Assembly (NCBI GenBank): GCA_013822245.1 | Contig: PNKE01000052.1 | Location: forward strand, 1 to 63,867 | Source of the DNA: Candidatus Solibacter sp. | GTDB lineage: Bacteria > Acidobacteriota > Terriglobia > Bryobacterales > Bryobacteraceae | Reading direction: 5' to 3' | DNA length: 63,867 nt | Shown here: in pieces, positions 46,120-54,914 of the stretch | Layout: each line of letters begins with the position of its first letter | Position numbering within the stretch: the stretch's first letter is position 1 | Translations under genes and position numbers: made by a program | The notes under the pieces: model-generated | Seen by the model: the letters and a program-made list of their open reading frames with translations, nothing else | Database searches by the model: none | Told to the model about the DNA's origin: nothing

Positions 46120-46375
46120 ATGCGGAGGATTCCACGCAAGATTCCACGTAAGTGGGGCGGGCGGCAGGGTGGAGGCGGGACGAGAGAGGACTGTGGGACG
46201 GTCCCTGGGCGAAACGGCGATGCGGAGGATTTCACGTAGAATTCCACGTAAGAGGGGAGGGCGGCGGGGTGTGGGGCGGGACGAGAGAGGACTGGGGGAC
46301 AGGCCCTGGGCGAGACGGCGATGCGGAGGATTTCACGTAAGATTCCACGCACGCGCGGAGAGACGAGGGGCGGGC
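46120..46375. repeat. tandem repeat of about 100 bp, 2.5 copies
   Basis: Copies begin at 46120, 46220 and 46321, each with ATGCGGAGGATT. The first two are full-length and closely alike; the third ends after about 50 bp. Inside each unit is a shorter direct repeat of the type GATTCCACGTAAG. No convincing coding frame crosses it. The unit length and absence of regularly spaced unique spacers exclude a CRISPR array. Confidence 0.8.
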
Positions 46376-46661
46376 AGGATCGACCGGCGGTGTCTCTCAT
46401 CGGGGCTGTGGAAATGCAGACCCAGGGTGTCCGCTCCTTCGAAAATCGCCAGAGGGACCCGTTCGCCGCGTTCGCGGATGGAGCGGGTGGGGTGGAGGGC
46501 AGGACCGCTCCTTGCAACCGCGGCCCGTCCGGCCGCCGGGGCACTTTGGCGGGGGCGTGAGGGGTGCTGGATTTGGCCCCGCACTCGCGTGCGAGGCTCG
46601 AAGGGGGGCGCAGGGCGGGCGCGTAAAGCTGCTGATGGACGCTGCGGTTGTTAGCGGCCTC
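46376..46661. other. non-coding stretch after the tandem repeats
   Basis: No recognisable gene. It contains one copy (46503-46525) of the short dispersed GACCGCTCCTTGC-type repeat. Confidence 0.4.
46503..46525. repeat. dispersed short repeat, copy A
   Basis: GACCGCTCCTTGCAACCGCG followed by GC. Related sequences occur at 47272 and 47464; all are intergenic and imperfectly palindromic (GACCG ... CGCGGC). Confidence 0.5.
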
Positions 46662-47162
46662 TCAGCGGAAGCTGACGCCGATGCGGCCGATGACCATACC
46701 CTCGTTGCGGAAGGCCTGGATGCGGCCTTCTACGCGGAGGCCGACGCGATCATTGATCCAACCGATCATGCCGCCGCCGATGCTGGCCCAGGGGCTGGTC
46801 CCGCCGCGGGCGGCGCCAAAGGCGATGCCGGGGCCGAAGTTGACAAACCCCTCGTTTGTGGCGCGGCGGTTGCGGTCGACAAAGTGCCAGCCGATGGTGG
46901 GTTGGATGGAGCCGAAGGAGTAACCGTCAGAGAAAGTGTAGGCTCCGCCTTCGGCGCCGACGGTGAGTCCTTTCCAGAGAAGGGCCTCGCCGCCGCCGCC
47001 GCCGCCGAACAAGGGGTAACCGTGCTGGCAGGCGCCGATCGCGCCAAAAGCGTAGCCGTTGCCGCTGTAGCGGTAGGGCTTGGACTGGGACGCCGATTGT
47101 GCGATGAGGCTGGACGGCATCGATGCGGCTAGTGCTGCAAGCGTAAAGAGGGTCAGTCGCAT
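46662..47162 (-). CDS. outer-membrane beta-barrel-like protein
   Basis: 166 residues with a signal peptide (LTLFTLAALAASMPSSLIAQ). Alternating strands rich in Gly and aromatic residues (EALLWKGLTVGAEGGAYTFS, SIQPTIGWHFVDR, FVNFGPGIAFG, RVGLRVEGRIQAF) and a final strand ending VSFR fit a small 8-stranded porin-like barrel. Start at 47162 with GAGGTGAA upstream; the longer frame from 47303 is unsupported. Function unknown. Confidence 0.75.
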   Translation of the reverse strand: MRLTLFTLAALAASMPSSLIAQSASQSKPYRYSGNGYAFGAIGACQHGYPLFGGGGGGEALLWKGLTVGAEGGAYTFSDGYSFGSIQPTIGWHFVDRNRRATNEGFVNFGPGIAFGAARGGTSPWASIGGGMIGWINDRVGLRVEGRIQAFRNEGMVIGRIGVSFR

Positions 47163-47271
47163 GTTCACCTCAAGTCTGACTGTCACACGGCGGAGGACGG
47201 GACTCAAGTGCAAAGGCATTTGTTTACAGGCTGCGGGGTGGACGCGCGGGAGTGGGGCGGCTGTTGGTTGG

Positions 47272-47296
47272 GACCGCGCCCTCACGGTCGCGGCTC
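47272..47296. repeat. dispersed short repeat, copy B
   Basis: GACCGCGCCCTCACGGTCGC then GGCTC. The arms GACCG and CGGTC pair, so it can form a small hairpin. Related to copies at 46503 and 47464. Confidence 0.5.
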
Positions 47297-47463
47297 CGCG
47301 CACGGGCGGCTCTGCGTGCGGCGTGGCTCGTTGGGCGGGAGTGGGCCGTAGGGGGGGCGTAGGGTTGGGGGGCGACTGGAAGTTGGCCTCCAGTCCGCGC
47401 TGGAGGCTGTTAGGGCGGGTGCGGGGCCGGCCCGCGGGTTGACAAGCGGGTGAGTGCCGTTTA

Positions 47464-47490
47464 GAACCGCTCCTTGCAGTCGCGGCTTGG
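47464..47490. repeat. dispersed short repeat, copy C
   Basis: Contains AACCGCTCCTTGCAGTCGCG and the GGCTT end, close to copy A. It lies directly after the sulfatase stop codon. Confidence 0.5.
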
Positions 47491-47492
47491 CG

Positions 47493-49259
47493 TCACTTGC
47501 GGGTGAGGGCGAGGTAGCGGATGTCGGCGACTTGGGTGGCGGCGATGTCGAGGGCGCGGAGGGTGAGTTTGCCGCGGCCCTGGGCGAGAGAGAGGTTGCC
47601 GATTTTCAAGGGGCGGAAGCGTTTGAAGAAGCCCTCGGTGCGTTTGGCGCGGTCTTCGGCTTCGCCGATGAGGGGCGGGTTGTGGGCGGGCGCGACCCTG
47701 GCGGAGACGGCAGAGCCGTTGAAGCTGAGTTCGATGGTGGAGCCGGTCCGGGCGGGCGGGCAGGTGTAGTAGACGGCGGCTTCGAACAGGCCGGCGCGGC
47801 CGATTTCGATGTCCCAGATGATGCGGTCGTCCTTGGAGGTCCAGTTGGTGAAGAAGGTGGAGTTCGGATGGATGGAACTGCGTTTGATGTTGCCTTCGGC
47901 GACGGCATCGCGGGCGGGCAGAAGCGTAACGCGGGAGTAGCCGGCGGTGAAGGGGCGGCCGTCGGGACCGACGAGGGGGAGCATTTCGGCTTCCCATTGC
48001 TTGCGGGCGTTTTCGAGTTGGGCGGCGACTTCGGGGCGTTGGGCGGCGATGTCGCGGTCCTGGCCGGGGTCTTCCTGCATGTCGAAGAGGGCGCCGGCGG
48101 GGTCGAGGCGGTAGCGCTGGCTGCGGACCGAGGTGCGGCGGGAGTGCATGGAGAAGATGAGGCGGCCGGGCCAGCCGGTGGCGGCTCCCGAGAGCAGTGG
48201 CTGGAGATTGAGGCCGTCGAGGGGTTTGTTGGCGGCGACGGGGATGCCGGCGAGACCGGAAAGGGTAGGGCGGAGGTCGATGGCGGAGGCGATGTGGGGG
48301 ATGCGGCGGCCGGCGGGGATGCGGCCGGGCCAGCGCATGAGCATGGGGACGCGGAGACCGCCTTCGTCGAGGGTTCCTTTGCGGCCCTTCATGCCGCCGT
48401 TCCAGCGCCAGGAGTTGGGGCCATTGTCGCTGAAGTAGACGACGATGGTGTTCGATGCGAGGCCGGAGCGGTCGAGTTCGGAGAGGACGCGGCCGACGTT
48501 CCAATCGATGTTTTCGCACATGGCGAGGGCGGCGCGGGTCATGGGGAGGTCTTCGCGGGCGGGGTGGCGGTTGGTGAGTTTGGGGTTGAAGTTGGCGAAG
48601 CGTTCGTAGAAGCGATCGGGGACCTGCATGGGGGAGTGGGGGGTGCAGTAGGGCAGGTAGCAGAAGAACGGGCGGCGGCGGTTCTGGCGGATGAAGTGGA
48701 GGGCATGATCGGTGAGGTCGTCGGTGATGTAGCCGCGGCCGCGGGTGAGCGAACCGTTATGGTCCATTTCGGTGTCGAAATAGTGGGCCCAGTGGCCGGA
48801 GGTGAAGCCGTAGAACTCGTCGAAGCCGCGGGAGTTGGGGTGGTAGGGGGCCTGGGAGCCGTTGTGCCATTTACCGAAGGCGGCGGTGGAGTAGCCGGAC
48901 TGGCGGAAGGCCTGGGCGATGGTGGATTCGTCGAGGTTGAGGCGTTCGGCGCCGGTGGTGACGCCGCGGACGCCGCAGCGGGGGTGGTAGCGGCCGGTGA
49001 GGAATTCGGCGCGGGTGGGGGCGCAGACCGAGCAGGCGAAGAAGCGGTCGAAGAGGACGCCGTCGCGGGCGAGGGAGTCGATGTTGGGGGTGGAGAGGTT
49101 GGAGTTGCCGTGGACGCTGAGGTCGCCCCAGCCCTGGTCGTCGGTGAGGATGACGACGATGTTGGGCGGATTGGCGGCGGCGCGGGCGGGGGCGAGAGAG
49201 GGGAAGGCGGCGGCGGCGAGGAGTTGGCGGCGGGAGAGGGTGGAGGGATGGCTTGACAT
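47493..49259 (-). CDS. exported arylsulfatase-family protein
   Basis: 588 residues. Leader TLSRRQLLAAAAFPSLAPAR looks Tat-like. Sulfatase motifs: NIVVILTDDQGWGD (metal Asp pair), CSVCAPTRAEFLTGR with the formylglycine Cys in C-A-P-T-R (near 85), GKWHNGSQ, VYFSDNGPN. The C-terminal 170 residues form an added beta-sandwich (IIWDIEIGRAGLFEAAVYYT) that may bind carbohydrate. It needs a formylglycine-generating enzyme, not seen here. The reading frame stays open far upstream of the start; that part is only the complement of the next gene. Confidence 0.93.
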   Translation of the reverse strand: MSSHPSTLSRRQLLAAAAFPSLAPARAAANPPNIVVILTDDQGWGDLSVHGNSNLSTPNIDSLARDGVLFDRFFACSVCAPTRAEFLTGRYHPRCGVRGVTTGAERLNLDESTIAQAFRQSGYSTAAFGKWHNGSQAPYHPNSRGFDEFYGFTSGHWAHYFDTEMDHNGSLTRGRGYITDDLTDHALHFIRQNRRRPFFCYLPYCTPHSPMQVPDRFYERFANFNPKLTNRHPAREDLPMTRAALAMCENIDWNVGRVLSELDRSGLASNTIVVYFSDNGPNSWRWNGGMKGRKGTLDEGGLRVPMLMRWPGRIPAGRRIPHIASAIDLRPTLSGLAGIPVAANKPLDGLNLQPLLSGAATGWPGRLIFSMHSRRTSVRSQRYRLDPAGALFDMQEDPGQDRDIAAQRPEVAAQLENARKQWEAEMLPLVGPDGRPFTAGYSRVTLLPARDAVAEGNIKRSSIHPNSTFFTNWTSKDDRIIWDIEIGRAGLFEAAVYYTCPPARTGSTIELSFNGSAVSARVAPAHNPPLIGEAEDRAKRTEGFFKRFRPLKIGNLSLAQGRGKLTLRALDIAATQVADIRYLALTRK

Positions 49260-49385
49260 TGGCGGACCTGGTTCGCGGAAGCCATCATATCCAATGCGGC
49301 GGCGGCGGTTTGAATGGCGCGGCGACGCCCTTGATATCCTTATGTTTAGGGAGCGCGCAGCACGGCGCCTCCCGGTCACCAGGAC

Positions 49386-51317
49386 ATGCAACTGAAACCG
49401 ATCCTGCGGCTTGCGGCGGCGATGCTGGCGGTAGCGCCGTGTTGGGGCGAGTGGGTCCCGGCGGGGCCGTGGGGGGGAAGCGCGACGGCGGTGGCGATCG
49501 ACCAGGCGAATCCGAAGCGGATGCTGTTGGGGGCGAGGAATTCGCTTGTGTATTTGAGCGAGGACGAGGGGGCGAACTGGCGGCGGCTGAATTTTCCGAG
49601 GCATTTCCTGGGGACGGTGCGGGCGGTGAGTTTCGATCCGGGCAACCCGCGGGTATTTCTGGCGGCGGTGACCGGGGAGCAGCCAGGGTTTGGCGGGGTT
49701 TGGCGGAGCGTGGACGGGGGGGAGACGTGGACGCTGCCGGAGACGTTCCAGGGGGGGTCGGCGGAGGCGCTGGCGCGATGGGGGCGGGACCCGAGGGTTA
49801 TGCTGGCAGGGACACATCAGGGGGTGTGGCGGAGCGAAGACGGAGGGGCGGCGTGGGCGCGGATTTCGCAGCCGTGGAACCACGAGATGCGGGTGGTGAC
49901 GGCGGTGGCGTTTGATCCGGGGAACCGGGACGTGATTTACGCGGGGACGCCGCATCTGCCGTGGAAGTCGGCGGACGGGGGCAAGACGTGGAATTCGATC
50001 CACGACGGGATGCTGGACGATTCGGACGTATTTTCGATTTTTGTCGATCCGGAGAGGCCGCAGCGGATTCTGGCGAGCGCGTGCAGCGGGATTTACAGGA
50101 GCGAGACGGCGGGGGCGAAGTGGTCGAAGTTTGCGGGGATACCGGCGTCGCACAGGCGGACGCACGTGATCCGGCAGCATCCGTCGCAGCCGAATGTGAT
50201 CTATGCGGGGACGACGCTGGGGCTGCTGCGGTCCAGCGACGGGGGCGCGACGTTCAGACAGTTGAACAACCTGCACATTTTGTCGATGGTGTTTCATCCG
50301 GCCGATGCGCGGGTGGTTTACATGGCCACCGAGCGTGGAGGGCTGTGGCGGAGCCGTGACGGGGGCGTGACGGCGGAGGCGGTGAATCAGGGATTCGTGA
50401 ACCGGAAGGTTTTGAATCTGGCATCGGCGGGCGGCAGGATGTATCTGAACACAATCCAGGACGGCAACGACGGCGGGGTGTTTCAGAGCGAGGACGGGGG
50501 GGCGACGTGGCGCCTGGCGGCGAATGCGGCGCGGGTAGGCGACAACCATCTGCATCATCTGGCGGGGCATCCGTCGGAGGCGGGCGTTCTGTATGCGGCC
50601 AACGAGCGGCGGCTGTACCGGACGGCGGACGGGGGCAAGGCGTGGAGGCCCCTCGCTCTGCCGGCGGCGGGGCATGGGCGGAACATGCGCATCACGGCGC
50701 TGGCGTTGACGGGATCGGGCCAGGGCGTATCGATCCTGCTGGGGACCGATCACGGGTTGTGGAGGGCGGGGAGCGCGGGCACGGGGTGGACGCTGGCGGG
50801 GGTGACCAGGGCCGAGAAGATGCCGCGGGTGCTGAGCATTGTGAGCGCGGGTGAGCGGGTGGTGGTTCGGACGACGAGCACGCTGTATGTATCCGGGGAC
50901 GCGGGAGTATCGTGGCGGCCGGTGGCGCTGCTGCTGCCGACTTCGGTGATTTACGACATCGCGCTTCCGGCGGCGGCGGGGGATGCGATGCTGATTGCGA
51001 CGGCGAAGGGGTTGTATGCGTCCGATGACGGGGGCAGGACGTGGGTGCAGCGGGTGGATGGATTGGAGGACGGGACGGTGAGCACGGTGAGGTTTCACCC
51101 AGGGCGGGCGCGGTCGGCGTGGCTGGTGCAGTTTGGCAGGCTGTACGAATCGAAGGATGGCGGGATGAAGTGGCGGCGGGTGGAGGGTGGCGAGATTGCG
51201 GAATCGTCGATCCGGTCGCTCTGGACGGGGCCGGGAGACGCTGCGCGGATCTATGCGCTGACGCCGGATATCGGACTGTTCTACCTGGAAGTTGAACAAG
51301 AGGTTGAACTAAGATAG
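49386..51317 (+). CDS. exported BNR/Asp-box repeat beta-propeller protein
   Basis: 643 residues with a signal peptide (about 1-21). At least nine Asp-box repeats of the form S-x-D-G-G-x-T-W are visible (RSVDGGETW, RSEDGGAAW, KSADGGKTW, RSSDGGATF, RSRDGG, QSEDGGATW, RTADGGKAW, ASDDGGRTW, ESKDGGMKW), so it folds as one or two beta-propellers like sortilin/VPS10, Ycf48 or sialidase proteins. Sialidase catalytic residues (RIP motif, Arg triad) are not evident, so it is probably a binding or assembly protein. Divergent from the sulfatase. Confidence 0.85.
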   Translation: MQLKPILRLAAAMLAVAPCWGEWVPAGPWGGSATAVAIDQANPKRMLLGARNSLVYLSEDEGANWRRLNFPRHFLGTVRAVSFDPGNPRVFLAAVTGEQPGFGGVWRSVDGGETWTLPETFQGGSAEALARWGRDPRVMLAGTHQGVWRSEDGGAAWARISQPWNHEMRVVTAVAFDPGNRDVIYAGTPHLPWKSADGGKTWNSIHDGMLDDSDVFSIFVDPERPQRILASACSGIYRSETAGAKWSKFAGIPASHRRTHVIRQHPSQPNVIYAGTTLGLLRSSDGGATFRQLNNLHILSMVFHPADARVVYMATERGGLWRSRDGGVTAEAVNQGFVNRKVLNLASAGGRMYLNTIQDGNDGGVFQSEDGGATWRLAANAARVGDNHLHHLAGHPSEAGVLYAANERRLYRTADGGKAWRPLALPAAGHGRNMRITALALTGSGQGVSILLGTDHGLWRAGSAGTGWTLAGVTRAEKMPRVLSIVSAGERVVVRTTSTLYVSGDAGVSWRPVALLLPTSVIYDIALPAAAGDAMLIATAKGLYASDDGGRTWVQRVDGLEDGTVSTVRFHPGRARSAWLVQFGRLYESKDGGMKWRRVEGGEIAESSIRSLWTGPGDAARIYALTPDIGLFYLEVEQEVELR

Positions 51318-51338
51318 AAATGTAGGTCTAACCTAGCC

Positions 51339-53183
51339 ATGAGACATCAACACTGTATTTCATATTCTAAAAATGGACTATGGCGGCAACTCTTAGCCGC
51401 CGCCAGTCTGCTTCTTTTACTGAGCGCCGCCGGATTCGGCCAGAGCGGGTGGACGCGAGGCGACGACCGTCCCGACATGCTCGAAATCAGCCTCTTCGGC
51501 GGGGGCAGTTTCTTCAAGAGCGTTTCCAGCGGGCTGGGGACCGAGCATGTCAGCGGCGGCGCCGTGGGCGTGCGGGTGACCGAGAACTTCTGGAAATACG
51601 TGAGTTTGGAACAGGGCTTCACGTACAGCACGAATAATCTCCGGATGCCGCTGGCAACGGCGCCGAATACGGCCGCGTTCGGCAACCGGATCTATCAATG
51701 GAATCTGAACCCGGTGTTCCACTTCACGCCGCGCGGATCGAAGATCCGGCCGTATCTGACGGCGGGCGTTTCGGCGATGAATTTCAACCCGACCGACAGG
51801 GCGGAGAGCCAGGCCCGCGCCCGGGTGAACGGCGGCTGGCTGAGCGACAGCCTCCACCCGGCGTTGAACTACGGAGGCGGCGTGAAGTGGCACATGACAG
51901 ACCATTTCGGTCTGCGCTTCGATCTGCGCGGCACATACTCCCGGAATCCGGGCTACGGGCTGCCGGATACGGCGCCGGGCGGCGGGCTTTACATCCCCAG
52001 AGGCGACAAGTTGTGGGGCGTGATGCCGACGGTAGGGCTAAACTGGTATTTAGGCAGGAAGTATGTTCCGCCGCCGCCGCCGGTGGCGCCGCCGCCGCAG
52101 GCTCTTGGCGCGCTGAACGGAGGCGCGCTTTCGGCGGGCACGGGGACGCTGTGCCAGGGCCGTCCGATCACGATCCGGTCCGCGGGCGTCTCCGACCCGG
52201 CCGGGCGGCAGATTACGTACAAGTGGAAGGTGAACGGGCAGCCGATGGGCGGCGACAGCGCCGAGTTGCAGTTCACGCCGGACCGGGCAGGGAGTTACGC
52301 GATCGAGCTTGAGGTTTCGGCGCCGAACACCGATGGCATGGCTGTGCGGACGGCGAAGGCGAACACGCTATCGATCAACGTGCAGGAGTACCGGGCGCCG
52401 ACGATCGCAGGCGTTTCGGCGGTTCCGTCGCAACTGAACTACGGCGACACGGCGCGGCTGTCGGCGACCGGGACGGGATCGGCATGTTCGACGATTTCGT
52501 TCAAGTGGACCGCCAGCGAGGGCACGGCCGCCAACGACACCTCGGCCAACGCGAGCTTCGATTCGAAGACGGTGCGGTTCGAGCAGGGCGGCAAGATCCA
52601 GGCCAAGACCGTGACCGTGCGGGCGACGGTTACCGACGACCGCGGCGCGACGGCGACGGGCCAGGCCCAGATCAAGGTGGACTACGTGCCGGCATCGATC
52701 CGGTTCCCGGATCTGATCTTCAGCAAGGGCAGCGCGCGGGTGAACAACTGCGCCAAGCGGATTCTCCTGGAAGAAGCAGCCGCCAAGGCCGCCGATCCGG
52801 ATTATGAGATCGTGCTGGTGGGGCACTACGACCAGGATGAAGTGGCGAAGGGCCGCCGGCCGACGACGCTGGACATGCAGCGCGTGCTGAACGCCTACGC
52901 GGTGCTGACCGGCGGCAGCGGCACCTGCGGCAGCGTGGATCCGAGCCGGATCAAGGTGGACTGGGTGGGCGCCGAGCAGACGTCGGACTTCCAGCCGGGC
53001 ATCTGCGGCACTTCGGCCAGGCCGGCTGCGGGCGAGCGCCGGGGATCGGCGGTTTCGACGGCCGACCAGAACCGGCGGGTGGAGGTGTGGCTGGTTCCGA
53101 AAGGAACGAAGGTGCCGGCGGCGTTCAAGTCGGCGAAGACGCTGGATCCGAAGCTGATCAAGAAGGCGGGCTGCCCGAAGTAA
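51339..53183 (+). CDS. OmpA-family outer-membrane protein with beta-barrel and Ig-like domains
   Basis: 614 residues. Leader about 1-35 (LLAAASLLLLLSAAGFGQ), N-terminal 8-stranded barrel about 45-240, a Pro hinge (PPPPPVAPPPQ, near 245), two Ig/PKD-like domains (about 265-450) and a C-terminal OmpA-like peptidoglycan-binding domain with IVLVGHYDQDE and the ending ADQNRRVEVWL. The OmpA Asp/Arg that bind diaminopimelate are partly retained (NRRVEVW). It probably anchors the outer membrane to the wall. Starts 21 bp after the propeller gene stop. A strong hairpin follows. Confidence 0.85.
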   Translation: MRHQHCISYSKNGLWRQLLAAASLLLLLSAAGFGQSGWTRGDDRPDMLEISLFGGGSFFKSVSSGLGTEHVSGGAVGVRVTENFWKYVSLEQGFTYSTNNLRMPLATAPNTAAFGNRIYQWNLNPVFHFTPRGSKIRPYLTAGVSAMNFNPTDRAESQARARVNGGWLSDSLHPALNYGGGVKWHMTDHFGLRFDLRGTYSRNPGYGLPDTAPGGGLYIPRGDKLWGVMPTVGLNWYLGRKYVPPPPPVAPPPQALGALNGGALSAGTGTLCQGRPITIRSAGVSDPAGRQITYKWKVNGQPMGGDSAELQFTPDRAGSYAIELEVSAPNTDGMAVRTAKANTLSINVQEYRAPTIAGVSAVPSQLNYGDTARLSATGTGSACSTISFKWTASEGTAANDTSANASFDSKTVRFEQGGKIQAKTVTVRATVTDDRGATATGQAQIKVDYVPASIRFPDLIFSKGSARVNNCAKRILLEEAAAKAADPDYEIVLVGHYDQDEVAKGRRPTTLDMQRVLNAYAVLTGGSGTCGSVDPSRIKVDWVGAEQTSDFQPGICGTSARPAAGERRGSAVSTADQNRRVEVWLVPKGTKVPAAFKSAKTLDPKLIKKAGCPK

Positions 53184-53202
53184 GCGGCCCCAAATCCGAA
53201 CG

Positions 53203-53236
53203 AAACGCCCGGCTCCCGATGGGGGCCGGGCGTTTT
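53203..53236. terminator. bidirectional intrinsic terminator
   Basis: AAACGCCCGGC (53203-53213) pairs with GCCGGGCGTTT (53225-53235), an 11-bp perfect stem with an 11-nt loop and four T's at 53233-53236. The A's on the left give a short T run on the other strand, so it can stop both the OmpA-like gene and the convergent pentapeptide gene. Confidence 0.8.
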
Positions 53237-53262
53237 CCTTGTCAGGAGGCCGCGGGGCGGGA

Positions 53263-54180
53263 TCAAAGGCCGAGGGCCGTCATGGCCGGGCGTTCGGCGC
53301 CGGAGAAGCGGAGGTAGGGGCCGCGGGAGCCGTCGGGGAGGATGGTGGTTTCGTCGGTGCGCATCTGGGAGAGTTGTTTGGGCTTGAGTTCCCGGGCGCC
53401 GCGGAGGTCGGCTGCGCGGAAGTCGGCGCCGAAGGTGCGGGCTTCGCCGAAGAAGGCTCCGGCGAGGACACTTTCGGTGAACGAGGCGCCCTGGAGGTCG
53501 GAGTTGCGGAAGTCGGAGTGGCGCAGGTTGCACGTGGCGAAGCGGCAGCCGAGCAACCTGGCGCCGGTGAAGCGGTTGCTGGCGAGCCTGGAGCCGGAGA
53601 ACTCGCAGTTCTGGAGCCGGGCCTGGGTCCAGCGGGCGTCCTGGGCGCGGATTGACCGGAAGCGGCAGAACTGGAGGTGGGCTTTGTGGAAAGTGGCGGA
53701 TTCGAGGCCGCAGTTCTGGAACTGGCACTCGATGAGGCGGGCATGGTTGAAGCCGGCCTGGCGGAGTTCGGCGCCGGGGAAGCGGACCTTGCCCATGACG
53801 GCTTCCAGCCAGCGGGAGCCGACGGCCTTGGCCTTCTCGAACGAGCAGTTGTCGAGGCGCGCCTCGCAGGCGCTGGCGCCGGACAGGCAGGCCGAATCGA
53901 GGTTGCAGCGTTCGAGCGAGGCGCGGGAGAGGTCGGCGCCGGCGAGGTTCGACAGAGAGAGGTCGCACTCCCAGATGCGGGCCTCGACGAGCGAGGCCGA
54001 GGAGAGGTCGGCGGCGGGCAGTTCGGTCCACTCGATCTCGATCCTGTCGAGGCGGGCTTTCGACAGCCGGACATGGGCCATGTTCAGTTCGCGAAGGCGG
54101 GCCGGTTCGCCGCCGGCCAGGCCCTCGAGCCACAGGCTGTGGAGGTTGACTGCGCGAGTGAGGAGGGAGGGGTCGTGCAT
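53263..54180 (-). CDS. pentapeptide-repeat protein
   Basis: 305 residues, almost wholly built of A(D/N)Lxx-type pentapeptides (AADLSSASLVEARIWECDLS, LAGADLSRASLERCNLDSAC and similar to about residue 270). These fold as a right-handed quadrilateral beta-helix. No signal peptide or TM segment, so probably cytoplasmic. Such proteins range from gyrase protectors to scaffolds of type VI effectors; nothing nearby decides. Cys is unusually frequent in the repeats. Confidence 0.88.
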   Translation of the reverse strand: MHDPSLLTRAVNLHSLWLEGLAGGEPARLRELNMAHVRLSKARLDRIEIEWTELPAADLSSASLVEARIWECDLSLSNLAGADLSRASLERCNLDSACLSGASACEARLDNCSFEKAKAVGSRWLEAVMGKVRFPGAELRQAGFNHARLIECQFQNCGLESATFHKAHLQFCRFRSIRAQDARWTQARLQNCEFSGSRLASNRFTGARLLGCRFATCNLRHSDFRNSDLQGASFTESVLAGAFFGEARTFGADFRAADLRGARELKPKQLSQMRTDETTILPDGSRGPYLRFSGAERPAMTALGL

Positions 54181-54501
54181 GGATGTAGTACTTATCGGGA
54201 AGGAGGGGGTGGGGGATGAGGGGGAAAGACTTGAGGGGGCGGGTGGTTTGCCTTGGTCTTCGATGAGAGATTGGACCGAAGATCACCGATTGCGTCTCGA
54301 TACCGCCGCCGGGGCGGCGGGGCGGGCGGACGGCAGGCGCGAGACGAACCGGGCGGCGAACGGCGGTGTGACGAGGGCCGAGGCGGTGGTGGAGTTGGCG
54401 CGGGTGACGTCGCCGAAGGTGCGGCCGCGGGTGACCGGGCCGCCGGTGTGCCCGGCGATCGCGGAACCGGGGTTGTTCCACGAAAAGAGCTGAGGGCGGG
54501 G
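54181..54501. other. 321-bp region, possible degenerate gene
   Basis: No intact gene. On the minus strand, one frame from about 54495 reads SWNNPGSAIAGHTGG and then RTFGDVTRANSTTAS before a stop, faintly resembling the last strands of a TonB-dependent barrel. Too short to call. Confidence 0.3.
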
Positions 54502-54849
54502 TTATTTCTTCTTCGCCGTGAAGACGCCTTCGGCCTGGCCGCCGAAGTCGATGGATCCCTTCATTGAATTGCCATCGACCGTGCCGGTGTAGACCACATT
54601 GAATTTGTTGCCGTCGTAGTCGGCGGTGAATTCGAAGCGGACCTTGGAGCCGTCGACGGTCCCTTTGATGGGCGCTTTGCCGAGCAAGCCTTCGTAGGCG
54701 CCGGTGAGGGTGTTGCCGTCCTGTTTGAGGGTGATGACGGGGTTGCCGGTGTTGCCGCCGATGTCGACGGTGACGTCCCAGGCGCCGGTGAGGCTGGCGG
54801 CGGCGAGGGGGAGGGCGAGGGCGATGAGGATGGCGGAGAGAAGTTTCAC
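54502..54849 (-). CDS. small exported beta-barrel-like protein
   Basis: 115 residues from GTG 54849 with GGAG upstream. Signal peptide (KLLSAILIALALPLAAAS). The mature part is one calycin-like beta domain: LTGAWDVTVDIGGNTGNP, ITLKQDGNTLTGAYEGLLG, IKGTVDGSKVRFEF and VYTGTVDGNSMKGSIDFG. This repeated TGxxxG(xx)G pattern is common in acidobacterial exported proteins of unknown function. Confidence 0.75.
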   Translation of the reverse strand: MKLLSAILIALALPLAAASLTGAWDVTVDIGGNTGNPVITLKQDGNTLTGAYEGLLGKAPIKGTVDGSKVRFEFTADYDGNKFNVVYTGTVDGNSMKGSIDFGGQAEGVFTAKKK

Positions 54850-54914
54850 GGGTGGCTCCTGATTGACGAGTTTACTCTGATTGCGCGGCGGATTGCCGCG
54901 GGGGGTGACGCCGG

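Larger units (their letters stand above)
47163..47492. other. 330-bp intergenic region with two dispersed repeats
   Basis: No gene. It contains the upstream region of the barrel protein and copies B and C of the short palindromic repeat. Confidence 0.5.

Noticed and set aside
46120-46375. CRISPR array
   Set aside because: Units are about 100 bp, head to tail and without unique spacers; no cas genes.
47454-49256. 600-codon plus-strand ORF opposite the sulfatase
   Set aside because: Low-complexity Gly/Ala/Asp composition, no motifs, and it mirrors the sulfatase codons.
47493-51299. Minus-strand frame of 1,268 codons
   Set aside because: Only the part below 49259 is the sulfatase; the rest is the complement of the BNR-propeller gene, kept open by extreme G bias.
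54253-54567. 104-codon plus-strand ORF
   Set aside because: Gly/Arg-rich low complexity, and it runs into the complement of the small exported protein.
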